NCBI RefSeq assembly: GCF_918697925.1
Contig: NZ_CAKKMF010000005.1
Location: forward strand, 30,275-94,274
DNA from: Arthrobacter sp. Bi26
Lineage (GTDB): Bacteria; Actinomycetota; Actinomycetes; Actinomycetales; Micrococcaceae
Length of the DNA: 64,000 nt
Reading direction: 5' to 3'
A program made the translations under genes and the position numbers. Under the pieces are notes generated by a model. It was not told where the DNA came from. It did not search any database and was given only the letters and a program-made list of their open reading frames with translations. This document shows, in pieces, positions 9,449 through 18,945 of the stretch. Numbering within the stretch: position 1 is the first letter of the stretch; every line of letters begins with the position of its first letter.

Positions 9449-11020
9449 ATGGGCCACAAGGTAGCCCTCAGCTTCGAGGACGGCGTCACTAAAGTCATCA
9501 AGGTCGGCGACTACGAGACAGTGATGGATGCAGCATACAAGGCACGCATCAACATTCCATCAGACTGTCGGGACGGTGCCTGCGGCACCTGCAAGGCCTT
9601 TTGCGATTCCGGCTCCTTTGATCCGGGAGACTACATTGACGACGCCATGACGGAGGAAGAGCTCGACAAGGGGTACATGCTCACATGCCAGGCGGTGCCG
9701 GAATCCGACCTGGCCATCCAGATCCCCGCCACCTCGGAATCCGCCAAAACGGCCGCCAGCACATTCACTTCCACCGTGAAGGAACTGAACAGGCACTCGG
9801 AAACCACTGTTTCCTTCACCCTGGAGGTCGAAAACCGGGACGCCCTGGCCTTCCTCCCGGGCCAGTACGTCAACCTCAAGGTCCTCGGAACCGATGCGGA
9901 GCGCTCCTATTCCTTCAGTAGCGGCCCAGAGGTGCAGGACGCTGCGTTCATGGTGCGGGTGACGCCGCAAGGTGCCATGTCGGAATACCTGCGGGACAGG
10001 GCAGCCGTGGGTGACACCATCGAATTTTCGGGTCCCTACGGCTCGTTCTTCCTGCGCGAGCCCAAACGGCCCTTGCTGCTCCTGGCAGGCGGCACCGGCC
10101 TGGCCCCGTTGCTGTCAATCCTTGAGAAACTCTCCGAGAACCCACCGTCCACCCCTGTCCATCTGATTTACGGCCTGACCCGCGAGGCAGACATTGTGGG
10201 CCTGGATTGGCTGCGGGAATACGAGGCGAAGCTCCCCGGCTTTACTTGGGACTACATTGCCTCCGAGCCGGGGACGTCTGCACCGCACACGGGATACGTC
10301 ACACAGATCATCGCGCCCGCCCACCTCAACGACGGTGATGTTGACATCTACCTATGCGGTCCGCCTCCGATGGTCAATGCTGTTTCGAAGTGGCTGGACG
10401 CCGAGGGCATCAAGCCCGCCAACTTCTACTTCGAGCGGTTCGCCCCGAAGGAAACCACCGGCGGCGACGCTGAGACAGGGGCGCCTGCGGACGCCGCAAA
10501 GATCGCGGCAGAAGGCGACAGGATGAGCCGTGGCGAGGCAGTCTCGTCGCTTGAGACGGGCCGGCTGGATTTCCGCAAGGAGGACAGCTTCGCACAGCTG
10601 GACGCCCGCATGGGCCTGGAGCTGGCCGTGAGCGAGCTGCTGCTGGGCCGCCTCAGCGAAGAGCAGCTGCGACAGTTCCGGCGCCTCGCCGAGGCCACCA
10701 AACGCTCCGTCGCCGGGGGCACCATCCAGGAGCCGGAGGAGTTCGCGCGGACCAATGAGGAGTTCCACGAATACCTCTTTATGATCTGCGACAACCCGAT
10801 GCTGCTGGAGTCCTACCGCCGGCTTGACGTCCACGCGCAGATGGCGGCTGCGTTCGAGGCGGGAACCCCGATCTTCGAGCGGGTTACGCAGGATCACCTC
10901 GAGATTGTCGAGGCGTTCGAGCGCCAGGACAGGGAGCGGGTGCGGGAAGTCATCACGGCCCATGCGCGTGACGCCAAGGAAACCATGGCCGGGGCCATCG
11001 ACGCCAAAGTGGCCCACTAA
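9449..11020 (+). CDS. benC: Benzoate 1,2-dioxygenase reductase with a C-terminal FCD domain
   Basis: This subunit passes electrons from NADH to the oxygenase. Residues 1-95 form a plant-type [2Fe-2S] ferredoxin (Cys40, Cys45, Cys48, Cys80), followed by an FAD domain (RSYSFSSGP near 152) and an NAD domain (LLLAGGTGLAPLLSIL, then CGPPPMV). Classical BenC ends near residue 340, after FERFAPKE. Here about 180 further residues follow, a linker and then a helical region (LGLELAVSELLLGRLSEEQL, EFARTNEEFHEYLF, DHLEIVEAFERQD) resembling the FCD effector domain of GntR regulators, without a DNA-binding domain. GGAGG lies before the ATG. The stop overlaps benD (TAATG). Confidence 0.93.
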   Translation: MGHKVALSFEDGVTKVIKVGDYETVMDAAYKARINIPSDCRDGACGTCKAFCDSGSFDPGDYIDDAMTEEELDKGYMLTCQAVPESDLAIQIPATSESAKTAASTFTSTVKELNRHSETTVSFTLEVENRDALAFLPGQYVNLKVLGTDAERSYSFSSGPEVQDAAFMVRVTPQGAMSEYLRDRAAVGDTIEFSGPYGSFFLREPKRPLLLLAGGTGLAPLLSILEKLSENPPSTPVHLIYGLTREADIVGLDWLREYEAKLPGFTWDYIASEPGTSAPHTGYVTQIIAPAHLNDGDVDIYLCGPPPMVNAVSKWLDAEGIKPANFYFERFAPKETTGGDAETGAPADAAKIAAEGDRMSRGEAVSSLETGRLDFRKEDSFAQLDARMGLELAVSELLLGRLSEEQLRQFRRLAEATKRSVAGGTIQEPEEFARTNEEFHEYLFMICDNPMLLESYRRLDVHAQMAAAFEAGTPIFERVTQDHLEIVEAFERQDRERVREVITAHARDAKETMAGAIDAKVAH

Positions 11021-11847
11021 TGGCAGCACCGTACGCGGGACAGTTCCTTACCCCGGGCCGGTACGCTGGCAAGGTGGCCATGGTGACAGGAGCGGGCCAG
11101 GGCATCGGCCAGAAGGTCGCCCAGCGCATTGCTGCCGAGGGCGGCAACGTCGTCCTGGTAGATCGGGCCGACGTGGTCCACGACGTGGCGCGGGGGATCG
11201 TGGCAGCGGCCCAAGATTCCGGTTCCGGAGGCTCGGCCACCTCGGTGACCGTTGATCTCGAGACCTTCTCTGGAGCGCAGCAGGCCGTCGAGGCGGCGCT
11301 TGCCGCCCACGGCCGGGTCGACGTGCTAGTGAACAACGTCGGCGGCACCATCTGGGCCCGCCCCTACGAAGAGTACGACGAGGACAAGATCGAGAAGGAG
11401 GTCCGGCGTTCGCTGTTCCCTACCCTTTGGACCTGCCGGGCCGTGCTTCCGTCCATGCTGCAACAGGGCTCGGGTACCATTGTCAACGTTTCCTCCGTGG
11501 CCACCCGCGGGCTGCACCGCGTCCCGTATGCGGCGGCGAAGGGCGGGGTCAATGCCCTGACCCAGTCATTGGCGATGGAAGTCGCCGGGCGCGGCATCCG
11601 CGTGGTCGCCACCGCTCCAGGCGGCACCGAGGCTCCGCCCCGCAAGGTCATGCGGGGGCCGCAGACCGAATCCGCTACGGAGAAGGCCTGGTACCAGGTG
11701 ATCGTCGACCAAACCATGGAGTCCTCCTTCATGAAGCGCTACGGCACCCTGGATGAACAGGCCGCGCCCATTGTGTTCCTTGGATCGGATGAAGCGTCCT
11801 ACTTGACCGGGAGCATCCTTCCAGTCGCCGGCGGGGACCTGGGCTAA
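11020..11847 (+). CDS. benD: Benzoate cis-diol dehydrogenase (SDR)
   Basis: This short-chain dehydrogenase (275 aa) oxidises and decarboxylates 1,6-dihydroxycyclohexa-2,4-diene-1-carboxylate to catechol with NAD+. The NAD-binding motif TGAGQGIG is near residue 23, NNVGG follows, and the catalytic Ser and YxxxK appear in VNVSSVATRG and PYAAAKGG. The C-terminal SILPVAGGDLG is typical. The ATG overlaps the benC stop, so translation is coupled. Product feeds directly into CatA. Confidence 0.95.
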   Translation: MAAPYAGQFLTPGRYAGKVAMVTGAGQGIGQKVAQRIAAEGGNVVLVDRADVVHDVARGIVAAAQDSGSGGSATSVTVDLETFSGAQQAVEAALAAHGRVDVLVNNVGGTIWARPYEEYDEDKIEKEVRRSLFPTLWTCRAVLPSMLQQGSGTIVNVSSVATRGLHRVPYAAAKGGVNALTQSLAMEVAGRGIRVVATAPGGTEAPPRKVMRGPQTESATEKAWYQVIVDQTMESSFMKRYGTLDEQAAPIVFLGSDEASYLTGSILPVAGGDLG

Positions 11848-11906
11848 GTGTCTGGCTGGATGCCCGCCGCCAAAGCCACGCCGCCCGCCGCGGTAGACTT
11901 GCGGCT

Positions 11907-14738
11907 ATGACGGCAGGCTCCAGCCAGGGGAATATGGCAGAGGACCTACCGCTTGTGGGGCGCGCCGAGGTCGTCGCGGAGCTGTTGGAAATCCTCCGCA
12001 CGGTCCGCAAGGGCAAAGTGGGCACCGTTGTTCTTACCGGCCCTTCCGGGTCCGGGAAAACTGCCGTGCTGGAGTACTTCCTGGAGCACTGCCGCACTGT
12101 GGCCCGTGGAGTCCGGGTGCTGTCCGCCATGGGGGATGAATGGGAGGCACAGTTTGCCCTCGCCGGTTACTCCCAGCTCATGCTCACCTTGCCGCTGCGC
12201 TCGGCAAAGGATTACGACGGCGGCCCGGCCCTGGCCGCTGCCCCTGTCGCAGCGCTCACGGCGGCCCAAGTGGTCAACTATGCCGCGACCCTCAGCACCC
12301 ACCTTGAAGGACTGCAGTCCCACGGCAGTGTGGTTGTCGCCGTCGACGACGTCAATAAACTTGACGTGGAGAGCTTGCGCATCCTCACGTTCGTCATGCG
12401 CCGGCTGCACGGAAAAAGGGTCCTGTTCCTGCTGACACTCAACCTGGTTGACGCTGCGCGTGTCCCCGCAGGCGTGCTCGACTTCCTCACCGGCCACCAA
12501 GTGGTGCGGATTCCGCTGGAGCCGCTTTCCCCGCAGCAGGTCCAGGACCTCGCCCGGCGCCTGTTCGGTATAGACCTCAGCGCGACTGCGGCCCATGGGC
12601 TGGTCCGGCACACGGAAGGGCTTCCGCAACTGATCGTGGAGCTGCTGCAGGAACTGCCGGCGGAGACCTGGCAGGCGTGGTTTCCGACCCTGCCTCCGAC
12701 CTCCCGCATCAGGGCCAGGGTGCGCAGTATCCTGGACGCCGCGTCCCCCGGGCTGATCTCCATTGCGGAGGCTGCGTCCGTGCTTGGGCGCAGCGCCGGC
12801 TTGGCCGAGCTCTCCCGGGTCAGCGGGGTGGATTCCCTCATGGAGGTCCTCGACGAAGGACACCGCGCCGGGCTGCTGCGGCTGTCCGTTGACCAGGCGA
12901 GTTCCGCCGTCGTATTCCATGACCCCGGCACGGCTGAGGCCATCTACGAACAGATCCTTCCCAGCCGGCGCATCGCGCTTCACCGGCTGGCCGCCGAGGC
13001 TGTTCAGCCTGAGGGTGAACAGTTGGGCCACCGCGTCTCGGCCACACCCGGTCCAGACGAGGCCCTGGCCGAAGAGCTGGAGGAGTTTGCGCGCCGCCAG
13101 GCCACGGTGGGCGCATGGCAGGACGCCTCAACGGCGCTGTTCTCCGCGTCCCGGCTCTCCTTGGACATCCGCTCCCGCAACGACAGGCTCCTGAGGGCCG
13201 TCGATGCCCTCGTAGGGTCGGGCGACATCGCACGGGCGCAGATGTGGGCCGGTGCGGTGGACGCCCTGCCCTCCTCGCCGCTGCGCTCCTCGGTGCTGGG
13301 CTACCTGTCTACGGTGTCAGGCCAGAACGACAGCGCGCAAACCCAGCTGGAGATGGCATGGCGTACCAGCAACCCGGAGCGCGAACCTGCCGCCGCAGCG
13401 CAGGTGGCGCAGCGTTTCGTCCTGCACGGGGTGGCTTCCTGGGACGGTCCGCTGATTACCGGGTGGGCGGAGCGCGCCATGGCCCTCACGGCGCCGGGAA
13501 CCCCCGCCCATGTTGAATCAGAAGCGATCTACGGCCTGGGCCTGTATGCCCAGGGAAGGCCGGCAGAAGCGGAGGCCTCCTACCAGCGGGCATTTGCCCA
13601 TGCTGCCGAGAACGCCCAGAAGCAGCGGGTCCAGATGGGTGCTGGCTGGCTGGCGCTGCGGCTCGACAACGCTGAATCGGCACTGGTGAATTTCGAGTCC
13701 GCCGCTCCCACCGAGTATCGCGGCGGATCGCTGCGGATTTCCCTGTGGGCGGAGGCCTGGCTAGCCCGTACCCACCTCGTCCTCGGCAACTGGGATGCGG
13801 CCGCAGCCACCATCACGCGTGCTTCCGTGCGCCTCGAGACATCTCGGATGCCACTGATACGCCCGCTGCTGTACTGGACCGCGGCCGAGCTCTGGTCCAT
13901 GCGGGGCGACTGGGACCGTGCCCGCTACTACGTCTCCCAGGCCGCGGTGCAACCGGGCACTTACCGTGCCATGCAGGTTCCGGCGAGCCTCGCCCGGGCC
14001 CGGTTCCATGAGGCGAGGGCGGACTACGAAAGCGCCCTGGCTGTGCTGCAGCCACTGACGGAGCTGGACCCGTGGACCGAGGAACGCGTGTCTTTCTGGC
14101 CGTGGCAGGATTCGTACGTCAACGCCTTGGTCATGACCGACCAGCTCGACGCCGCCGAGTCGTTCCTCACGGCTTTCGAGCGCGTGCCGCGCCAGCGGGA
14201 CGTTCCCTCCGACTCGGCGCGGATGGCGTGGGCGAGGGGCCGGCTCCTGGCTGCACAGGGGGATCCTGAGACGGCCAGGGAACACTTCGAGGCGGCCCTG
14301 GGACACCTCCGGGGGCTTAACCGGCCGTATCTGCGCGCGCGGATCAGTTTTGCATTCGGGCAAAGCATGCGCCGGGCCGGCAAGCGGCGCCTCGCATCTT
14401 CGGTGCTGCGTGCGGCCCGTGACCTGTACGACTCCCTGGGGGCAGCCACCTATGTGGAGCGGTGCGACCGGGAGCTCAAGGCGACGGGCCTCGACGTCGG
14501 CAACCTGCCCGACCCGGCCGACCCCGTGCTGACTGCCGTCAGTGACCACCACGCCCAGCTCACCGCCCAAGAGCGGGCAGTGGCCGAGCTGGTGGCGGGT
14601 GGGGCCACCAACAAGGAGGCGGCCCGGGCCCTGTTCCTTGCGGAGAAGACGGTGCAGTACCACCTGACTCGGCTTTACCGGAAAATGGGGATCCGCTCCC
14701 GCAGCGAACTCGCGGCCGTGTTCCGGGCCAAGGATTGA
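11907..14738 (+). CDS. LAL-type LuxR-family ATP-binding transcriptional regulator
   Basis: A 943-aa regulator with an N-terminal AAA/STAND ATPase: Walker A GPSGSGKT at residues 45-52 and Walker B-like VVVAVDDVNKL. A long helical, TPR-like middle follows, then a LuxR HTH at about 885-940 (LTAQERAVAELVAGGATNKE, then EKTVQYHLTRLYRKMG). Proteins of this type sense small ligands through the middle region. It lies 59 bases after benD and convergent to catC, so it is the natural candidate activator of the ben genes; that link is inference from position. TAGACT about 8 bases before the ATG would suit a leaderless transcript. Confidence 0.9.
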   Translation: MTAGSSQGNMAEDLPLVGRAEVVAELLEILRTVRKGKVGTVVLTGPSGSGKTAVLEYFLEHCRTVARGVRVLSAMGDEWEAQFALAGYSQLMLTLPLRSAKDYDGGPALAAAPVAALTAAQVVNYAATLSTHLEGLQSHGSVVVAVDDVNKLDVESLRILTFVMRRLHGKRVLFLLTLNLVDAARVPAGVLDFLTGHQVVRIPLEPLSPQQVQDLARRLFGIDLSATAAHGLVRHTEGLPQLIVELLQELPAETWQAWFPTLPPTSRIRARVRSILDAASPGLISIAEAASVLGRSAGLAELSRVSGVDSLMEVLDEGHRAGLLRLSVDQASSAVVFHDPGTAEAIYEQILPSRRIALHRLAAEAVQPEGEQLGHRVSATPGPDEALAEELEEFARRQATVGAWQDASTALFSASRLSLDIRSRNDRLLRAVDALVGSGDIARAQMWAGAVDALPSSPLRSSVLGYLSTVSGQNDSAQTQLEMAWRTSNPEREPAAAAQVAQRFVLHGVASWDGPLITGWAERAMALTAPGTPAHVESEAIYGLGLYAQGRPAEAEASYQRAFAHAAENAQKQRVQMGAGWLALRLDNAESALVNFESAAPTEYRGGSLRISLWAEAWLARTHLVLGNWDAAAATITRASVRLETSRMPLIRPLLYWTAAELWSMRGDWDRARYYVSQAAVQPGTYRAMQVPASLARARFHEARADYESALAVLQPLTELDPWTEERVSFWPWQDSYVNALVMTDQLDAAESFLTAFERVPRQRDVPSDSARMAWARGRLLAAQGDPETAREHFEAALGHLRGLNRPYLRARISFAFGQSMRRAGKRRLASSVLRAARDLYDSLGAATYVERCDRELKATGLDVGNLPDPADPVLTAVSDHHAQLTAQERAVAELVAGGATNKEAARALFLAEKTVQYHLTRLYRKMGIRSRSELAAVFRAKD

Positions 14739-14752
14739 CCCGGAACACGGCC
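14714..14752. terminator. Perfect 14-bp hairpin between convergent regulator and catC
   Basis: GGCCGTGTTCCGGG at 14714-14727 pairs without mismatch with CCCGGAACACGGCC at 14739-14752 across an 11-base loop. The loop contains the TGA of the LAL gene. There is no T-tract, but symmetric position between two convergent genes suggests a bidirectional transcript end. Confidence 0.6.
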
Positions 14753-14777
14753 GGCGCTTAGGCCGCTGCCGCCGGTG

Positions 14778-15056
14778 CTACTTGACGTCGGAAGGGTGCT
14801 TGGCGAGGGGAACTACCGAGATGTCCATGTAGGAGAACAGCGGCAGGTTCTGCAGGATCTCATGGAGCTCGTCGTTCGAATCAACGTCGAAAATCGAGTA
14901 GTTGGCATATTCCCCCACGACGCGCCAGATTTCCGGCCACTTGCCGGAGCGCTGCAGCTGCTGCGAGTAGGCCTTCTCCTTGGACTTGACCTCGGCGGCC
15001 TCAGCGGCGGGCAGATCGGCGGGAAGTTTGACGTCCATGTGGACCAGGTACTTCAT
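14778..15056 (-). CDS. catC: Muconolactone delta-isomerase
   Basis: A 92-aa protein starting MKYLVHMDVKLPADLP, the standard N-terminus of the family, with KWPEIWRVVGEYANYSIFDV in the middle. It isomerises muconolactone to beta-ketoadipate enol-lactone and normally forms a decamer. GAGAGGACACC precedes the ATG at 15056; a longer frame to 15122 overlaps catB and has no ribosome site. Last gene of the catR-like/catB/catC unit. Confidence 0.96.
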   Translation of the reverse strand: MKYLVHMDVKLPADLPAAEAAEVKSKEKAYSQQLQRSGKWPEIWRVVGEYANYSIFDVDSNDELHEILQNLPLFSYMDISVVPLAKHPSDVK

Positions 15057-15081
15057 GGTGTCCTCTCGGTGGAAGGTATGG

Positions 15082-16185
15082 CTAGCGGTCAGTGCGGTAG
15101 TGCGCGAGCTTGTCCTCGTCAACGGCGGTCCCCACGCCCGGGCCTTCAGGCACGTGGATGCGCCCGCCGGTGATCTCCAGCGGTTCGGCCAACAGGTCGT
15201 CGGTCATGTCCAGGTAGTTGGATAGTTCCGCTGCGCGCTTGGCTGTGTGGGCAAATGCGGCACCGAAGACCACTGAGGCGACCGTGCCGACCTGGGTGTC
15301 GATCTGGTTGCCAATGTAGACGTCGATGCCCATACCCTCCGCCATCCCGACGATCTTGGCGGCCTCCGTAAAACCGGATCGGGCCGTTTTCACCGCCAGG
15401 AGGTTCGCGCCGCCGGTCAGGATTTCCCGTGCGGCCTCACCAAGGTTGGCGGCGGATTCGTCCGCGGCGATGGGGATGGGGGAGTTTTCCACCAGGCGGC
15501 GCCTGCCCAGGACTTCGCGGGCATCGTCGGGTTCCTCAAGGAACTGCAGGCCCAGGTCCGCGGTCCGCCGCAGTACCTCGGCGGCCTCGTTGGCGGACCA
15601 GCCGCGGTTTGCGTCCATGTAGAGTTCGGCGTCGTCGCCAAGGCCCTCCCGCAGGACCAGGGCGGCTTCGATGTCGAGGTGAAGCGGACGGCGGCCGGTC
15701 TTGAGCTTGAACGTGTTGATGCCATGGGTCTCACGGAATTCCAGGGCCAAGGCCAGCAACTCCTGTGCGGGCTTGAAGCCGAGCATGTGGGAGACCCGCA
15801 GCGAGTCGGAATACCCGCCCAGCAGCTTAGTCACAGGCTGTCCGAGCGTCTTGCCGATCACGTCCCACACCGCTATGTCCACAGCACCCTTGGCTGTCTG
15901 GTTGTGGACGGTCCGGTGCAGGATCATCTGGATCTTCTCGCGATCAAAAATGTCCACGCCGATCAGCTGGGGAGTAAAAATATCCTCCACAACCGCAACG
16001 ACGGACTTCTGCGTTTCACCGTAGGTGTAGGGACGCGGCGGGGTGTCGGCGGTGCCCACCACGCCATCGTCCGTGCGAACCCTGATGAGTACATGGTCCG
16101 CCTCATGCACGGAACCGGAGGCGAAGTGCAGTGGATGGAGATACGGGATCGAATAGGGAATGGCCTCAATGGCTGCGATCTTCAT
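15082..16185 (-). CDS. catB: Muconate cycloisomerase (enolase superfamily)
   Basis: The enzyme (367 aa) converts cis,cis-muconate to (+)-muconolactone. The capping domain is N-terminal and the barrel carries the superfamily residues: Lys160 and Lys162 (FKLKTGR), metal ligands Asp191 (MDANRGW), Glu217/218 (LEEPDD) and Asp242 (ADES), and Lys266 (AVKTARSG). There is a 25-base gap to catC and a 33-base gap from the regulator upstream, all on one strand. Confidence 0.96.
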   Translation of the reverse strand: MKIAAIEAIPYSIPYLHPLHFASGSVHEADHVLIRVRTDDGVVGTADTPPRPYTYGETQKSVVAVVEDIFTPQLIGVDIFDREKIQMILHRTVHNQTAKGAVDIAVWDVIGKTLGQPVTKLLGGYSDSLRVSHMLGFKPAQELLALALEFRETHGINTFKLKTGRRPLHLDIEAALVLREGLGDDAELYMDANRGWSANEAAEVLRRTADLGLQFLEEPDDAREVLGRRRLVENSPIPIAADESAANLGEAAREILTGGANLLAVKTARSGFTEAAKIVGMAEGMGIDVYIGNQIDTQVGTVASVVFGAAFAHTAKRAAELSNYLDMTDDLLAEPLEITGGRIHVPEGPGVGTAVDEDKLAHYRTDR

Positions 16186-16218
16186 GACTGGGGAAGCCTT
16201 TCATCAAGGGGAAACGGG

Positions 16219-17121
16219 CTAGCGGCCGGGGGCTGGCGCCGGGGGTACGGCAGTTGCCGTATCTACAACGTCCAGGAAGTTCTGTAAGAGGGCCGAGGGG
16301 TGTCCGCGCATCCAGGCCACAGCGAGTTCCACCGGTGGGACGTTTTCGATCTCGCGGTAAGCGACGCCTTCGAGCTGGAAGGCCCGCACGCTGGCCGGCA
16401 TGACTGCCACACCGCCCCCGGCGGCCACGAAGGCGAGCATGGTGGACGTCTCGCCGACCACTTGGGTGATGCGGGGTTGGAAGCCCGCCTGACGGCAGAG
16501 GTCTGAGGTGGTGCGGTAGAGCACGGATTCGGGCGCGTAGGCGATAAAGTCCTGGTCCTGCAGTTCGTGCATTGCCACGGTCCGATCCACGGCAAGGGCG
16601 CTGAACGACGGGATCGCGACGACGAGCGGTTCCTGGGTCACGACGCGGTAGTCGATCTCCTGTGATGCGACGGGCGGGCGCAGCAACGCGGCGTCCAGGG
16701 TTCCGTCCCGCAGCCCCGCCTCCATGGAGGGCGTGAGCATTTCGCCGTTCAGGGCAAGGGACAGGCCCGGCATGACTTGTTTGGCAAGGCGGGCGATCTG
16801 GGGCATGAGGCCGTACGTGGCTGAGCCCGAGAAACCCACGCGAAGCACCCCGGTGGCGCCTTTGCCCACCTGATAGACGTCGGCCCGGAGCGTTTCGACG
16901 TCGTTGACGATCTGCCGTCCGCGGTCCAGCAGGAGTTGGCCCGCCGCTGTGAGGTCAACCCGGCGGGTGGTGCGGTTAAGCAATCGGGCTCCCAACTGCT
17001 CTTCCAACTGGCGGATCTGCTGGGACAGAGGCGGCTGGGCCATGTGCAACCGCTTCGCCGCCCGGCCGAAGTGACGCTCCTCCGCGACCGCAATGAAGTA
17101 GTTCAACTGCCGGATTTCCAT
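16219..17121 (-). CDS. LysR-family regulator of the cat genes (CatR-like)
   Basis: A 300-aa LTTR with winged HTH at residues 1-60 (MEIRQLNYFIAVAEERHFGR, AQPPLSQQIRQLE) and a two-lobed periplasmic-binding-like effector domain. It is the first gene of the catBC transcription unit rather than being divergent from it. CatR/BenM homologues bind muconate or benzoate; the effector here is inferred from context. TTATTC-ata-GAATAA at 17176-17190 upstream is a likely autoregulatory site. Confidence 0.9.
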   Translation of the reverse strand: MEIRQLNYFIAVAEERHFGRAAKRLHMAQPPLSQQIRQLEEQLGARLLNRTTRRVDLTAAGQLLLDRGRQIVNDVETLRADVYQVGKGATGVLRVGFSGSATYGLMPQIARLAKQVMPGLSLALNGEMLTPSMEAGLRDGTLDAALLRPPVASQEIDYRVVTQEPLVVAIPSFSALAVDRTVAMHELQDQDFIAYAPESVLYRTTSDLCRQAGFQPRITQVVGETSTMLAFVAAGGGVAVMPASVRAFQLEGVAYREIENVPPVELAVAWMRGHPSALLQNFLDVVDTATAVPPAPAPGR

Positions 17122-17175
17122 ACGGTGCCGCCCTTCGCCCGGTCAGGTCCGTGCGTGCTGCCCAGAGCCGATGAT

Positions 17176-17190
17176 TTATTCATAGAATAA
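17176..17190. promoter_or_regulatory. Inverted repeat upstream of the LysR gene
   Basis: TTATTC-ATA-GAATAA is a perfect 6-bp inverted repeat in an AT-rich patch 55 bases before the regulator start. Short interrupted dyads of this kind are usual LTTR sites. It may also serve as a promoter region. Confidence 0.4.
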
Positions 17191-17251
17191 CCACAAATGG
17201 CTCCACTAGTACATTTTGCTGACAGAATTGGGCCGGGCAAATCCGCGCCGG

Positions 17252-18637
17252 CTACTCAAGCCGGGCAGCGGAAAGGGCTTTCTCGGTAAGGCCTTCCGCG
17301 ATCTGCTCGACTTTGTGCTCCGCCTCCTCCAGCTTGCGCTGACGGGGGACCAGGACAGTGACTACGGCGCCGACCAGTGCAACAGCCCCGTAGATGTAAA
17401 AAGCAGTGGATCCGCCGATTCCGGCAGCAGCCAGCCAGCCGCCGATGATCGGCCCGAGCACCCCGCCCAACCGCCCCACGCTGGCACACCACGCGACACC
17501 GGCTGCCCGGGCATTGGTGGTGAAATAGTTGGACTGGAACCCGTACACCAGTACCTGGGTGCCCAGGGTGCCTACGCCGGCCAAAGCGATGAAGGCAAAA
17601 AGCAGCGGCAGCGGAAAGCTGAAGGTCATGAGCGCCAGGGAGATGGTGGCTAGCCCGAATGTGGCGGCGATGATGCGCTGGGGACCGCTCCTGTCCGCCA
17701 GACGGGAGGCGAGCAATCCGCCCGCCACGGCTCCGAGATTCAGTGCCAGCGGGAAAAACAGGGCGTACGTCCGTCCGTAGCCGTATCCCTCCATGATTTT
17801 CGGCAGCCACGTGTTGAGTCCATAGGTCAGCAGGAGGCCTGAGAAGGACATCAGGCCCAGCAGGATGGATGCCACCGCGAACTGACGGGAGAAGACGGCT
17901 GCAAAGCCTGACTTCTGCGGCGCCGCTCCGGCCTGCAAGATTTCCCGCTCCTCGATGAGCGGAACGCCGGTGCGCTCTGCAGCGGCCACGGCTTCCTGTT
18001 CACGGCCCCGGGCGAGCAACCACCGCGGTGATTCCGGCAGCTTGCGCCAGGCAAGAGGCAGGAGAATGACGAGCGGCAGGGAGCCGATGATGAAGAGCCC
18101 ACGCCAGCCGGTGCTGTCAAGGAACAGGATGCCCAGGACGGAAGCCAGCACACCGCCGGCTGGGACGCCTGAGTACACAACTGCGTTGTAGAACTGCCGC
18201 CGTCCCGCGGGTGCGAACTCCGCCATGGTGGCGCCGGCAGTGGCAATGACCACTCCCAGGCCAAGTCCGGTGACGAAGCGCATGGCACCGAAGGCAGGGA
18301 CGGTGGTGGCCAGCGCCGTAACGAACATTCCGAGGGAGAACCAGGCGATGCCCAGGAGCATCAGCCGGCGCCGGCCGAAAAAGTCGCCCACGGCGCCGCA
18401 GGTGAGCGAGCCCACGAGTACTCCGATGAGGGCCCATGAACCGAGAAGGCCGGCTGCGGCTGCATCAAACGACCCGATTTGGCTGGGGTCCGCGAGCAAC
18501 CCGGGTAGCACTGTGCCGTAAACGACGAGATCGTAACCGTCGAACACGAGGGCGGTGCAGATGATCAATGCCACCCAGTTGGCCGTGCGGGCCTCCTTTC
18601 GCGGATTTTCGGCGATAACGGTTTGTGGTTGTGTCAT
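17252..18637 (-). CDS. Aromatic acid:H+ symporter, MFS (AAHS-type)
   Basis: A 461-aa, 12-helix MFS protein. The aromatic-acid transporter hallmark DGYDLVVYGTVLP lies in helix 1, and the loop 2-3 signature is GAVGDFFGRRR. Members such as BenK and PcaK import benzoate, 4-hydroxybenzoate or protocatechuate with protons. The start at 18637 has GAGAGGACTT upstream; the frame upstream of it to 18784 is not membrane-like. It lies upstream of the LysR gene on the same strand, giving the cluster a second importer beside BenE. Confidence 0.92.
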   Translation of the reverse strand: MTQPQTVIAENPRKEARTANWVALIICTALVFDGYDLVVYGTVLPGLLADPSQIGSFDAAAAGLLGSWALIGVLVGSLTCGAVGDFFGRRRLMLLGIAWFSLGMFVTALATTVPAFGAMRFVTGLGLGVVIATAGATMAEFAPAGRRQFYNAVVYSGVPAGGVLASVLGILFLDSTGWRGLFIIGSLPLVILLPLAWRKLPESPRWLLARGREQEAVAAAERTGVPLIEEREILQAGAAPQKSGFAAVFSRQFAVASILLGLMSFSGLLLTYGLNTWLPKIMEGYGYGRTYALFFPLALNLGAVAGGLLASRLADRSGPQRIIAATFGLATISLALMTFSFPLPLLFAFIALAGVGTLGTQVLVYGFQSNYFTTNARAAGVAWCASVGRLGGVLGPIIGGWLAAAGIGGSTAFYIYGAVALVGAVVTVLVPRQRKLEEAEHKVEQIAEGLTEKALSAARLE

Positions 18638-18945
18638 GATCCCAAGTCCTCTCTGGACAGTATGTGGAGGGGCTGTGCCTCGGGAGGACGAGGCGGCCGT
18701 CCTCCAGCTGCTTCCCAGCCTTACAGAGGTGTGACGTGAGCCATATACGGCAAATACCCGGGTTCCTGCCCGGGTGGGATTCATATTCCTGAAGTATCAA
18801 AGCGCCACATATGTGGTTCCCCGCGGTGCAAGGCGTCAGGGGAGCATCGGGCAGCGAAGGTGCCGTCTCAATCCATATGATCTGGATATCGACCAGCAGG
18901 CACCTAAGAGTGGTTCGGCCCCGGGCCCGCGGATAGGCTGGCAGG
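18638..18945. promoter_or_regulatory. Divergent region between MFS importer and DinB-type gene
   Basis: Gene-free, with several dyads: CCACATATGTGG at 18805-18816 is a perfect 12-bp palindrome, ATCCA-N7-TGGAT lies near 18876, and CCCGGG-N6-CCCGGG near 18758. TAGGCT at 18934-18939 sits seven bases before the ATG at 18946, the spacing of a -10 box for a leaderless actinobacterial transcript. Confidence 0.35.

Noticed and set aside
11946..13031. 361-codon open frame on the minus strand
   Set aside because: Antisense to the ATPase domain of the LAL regulator, whose Walker motifs are intact.
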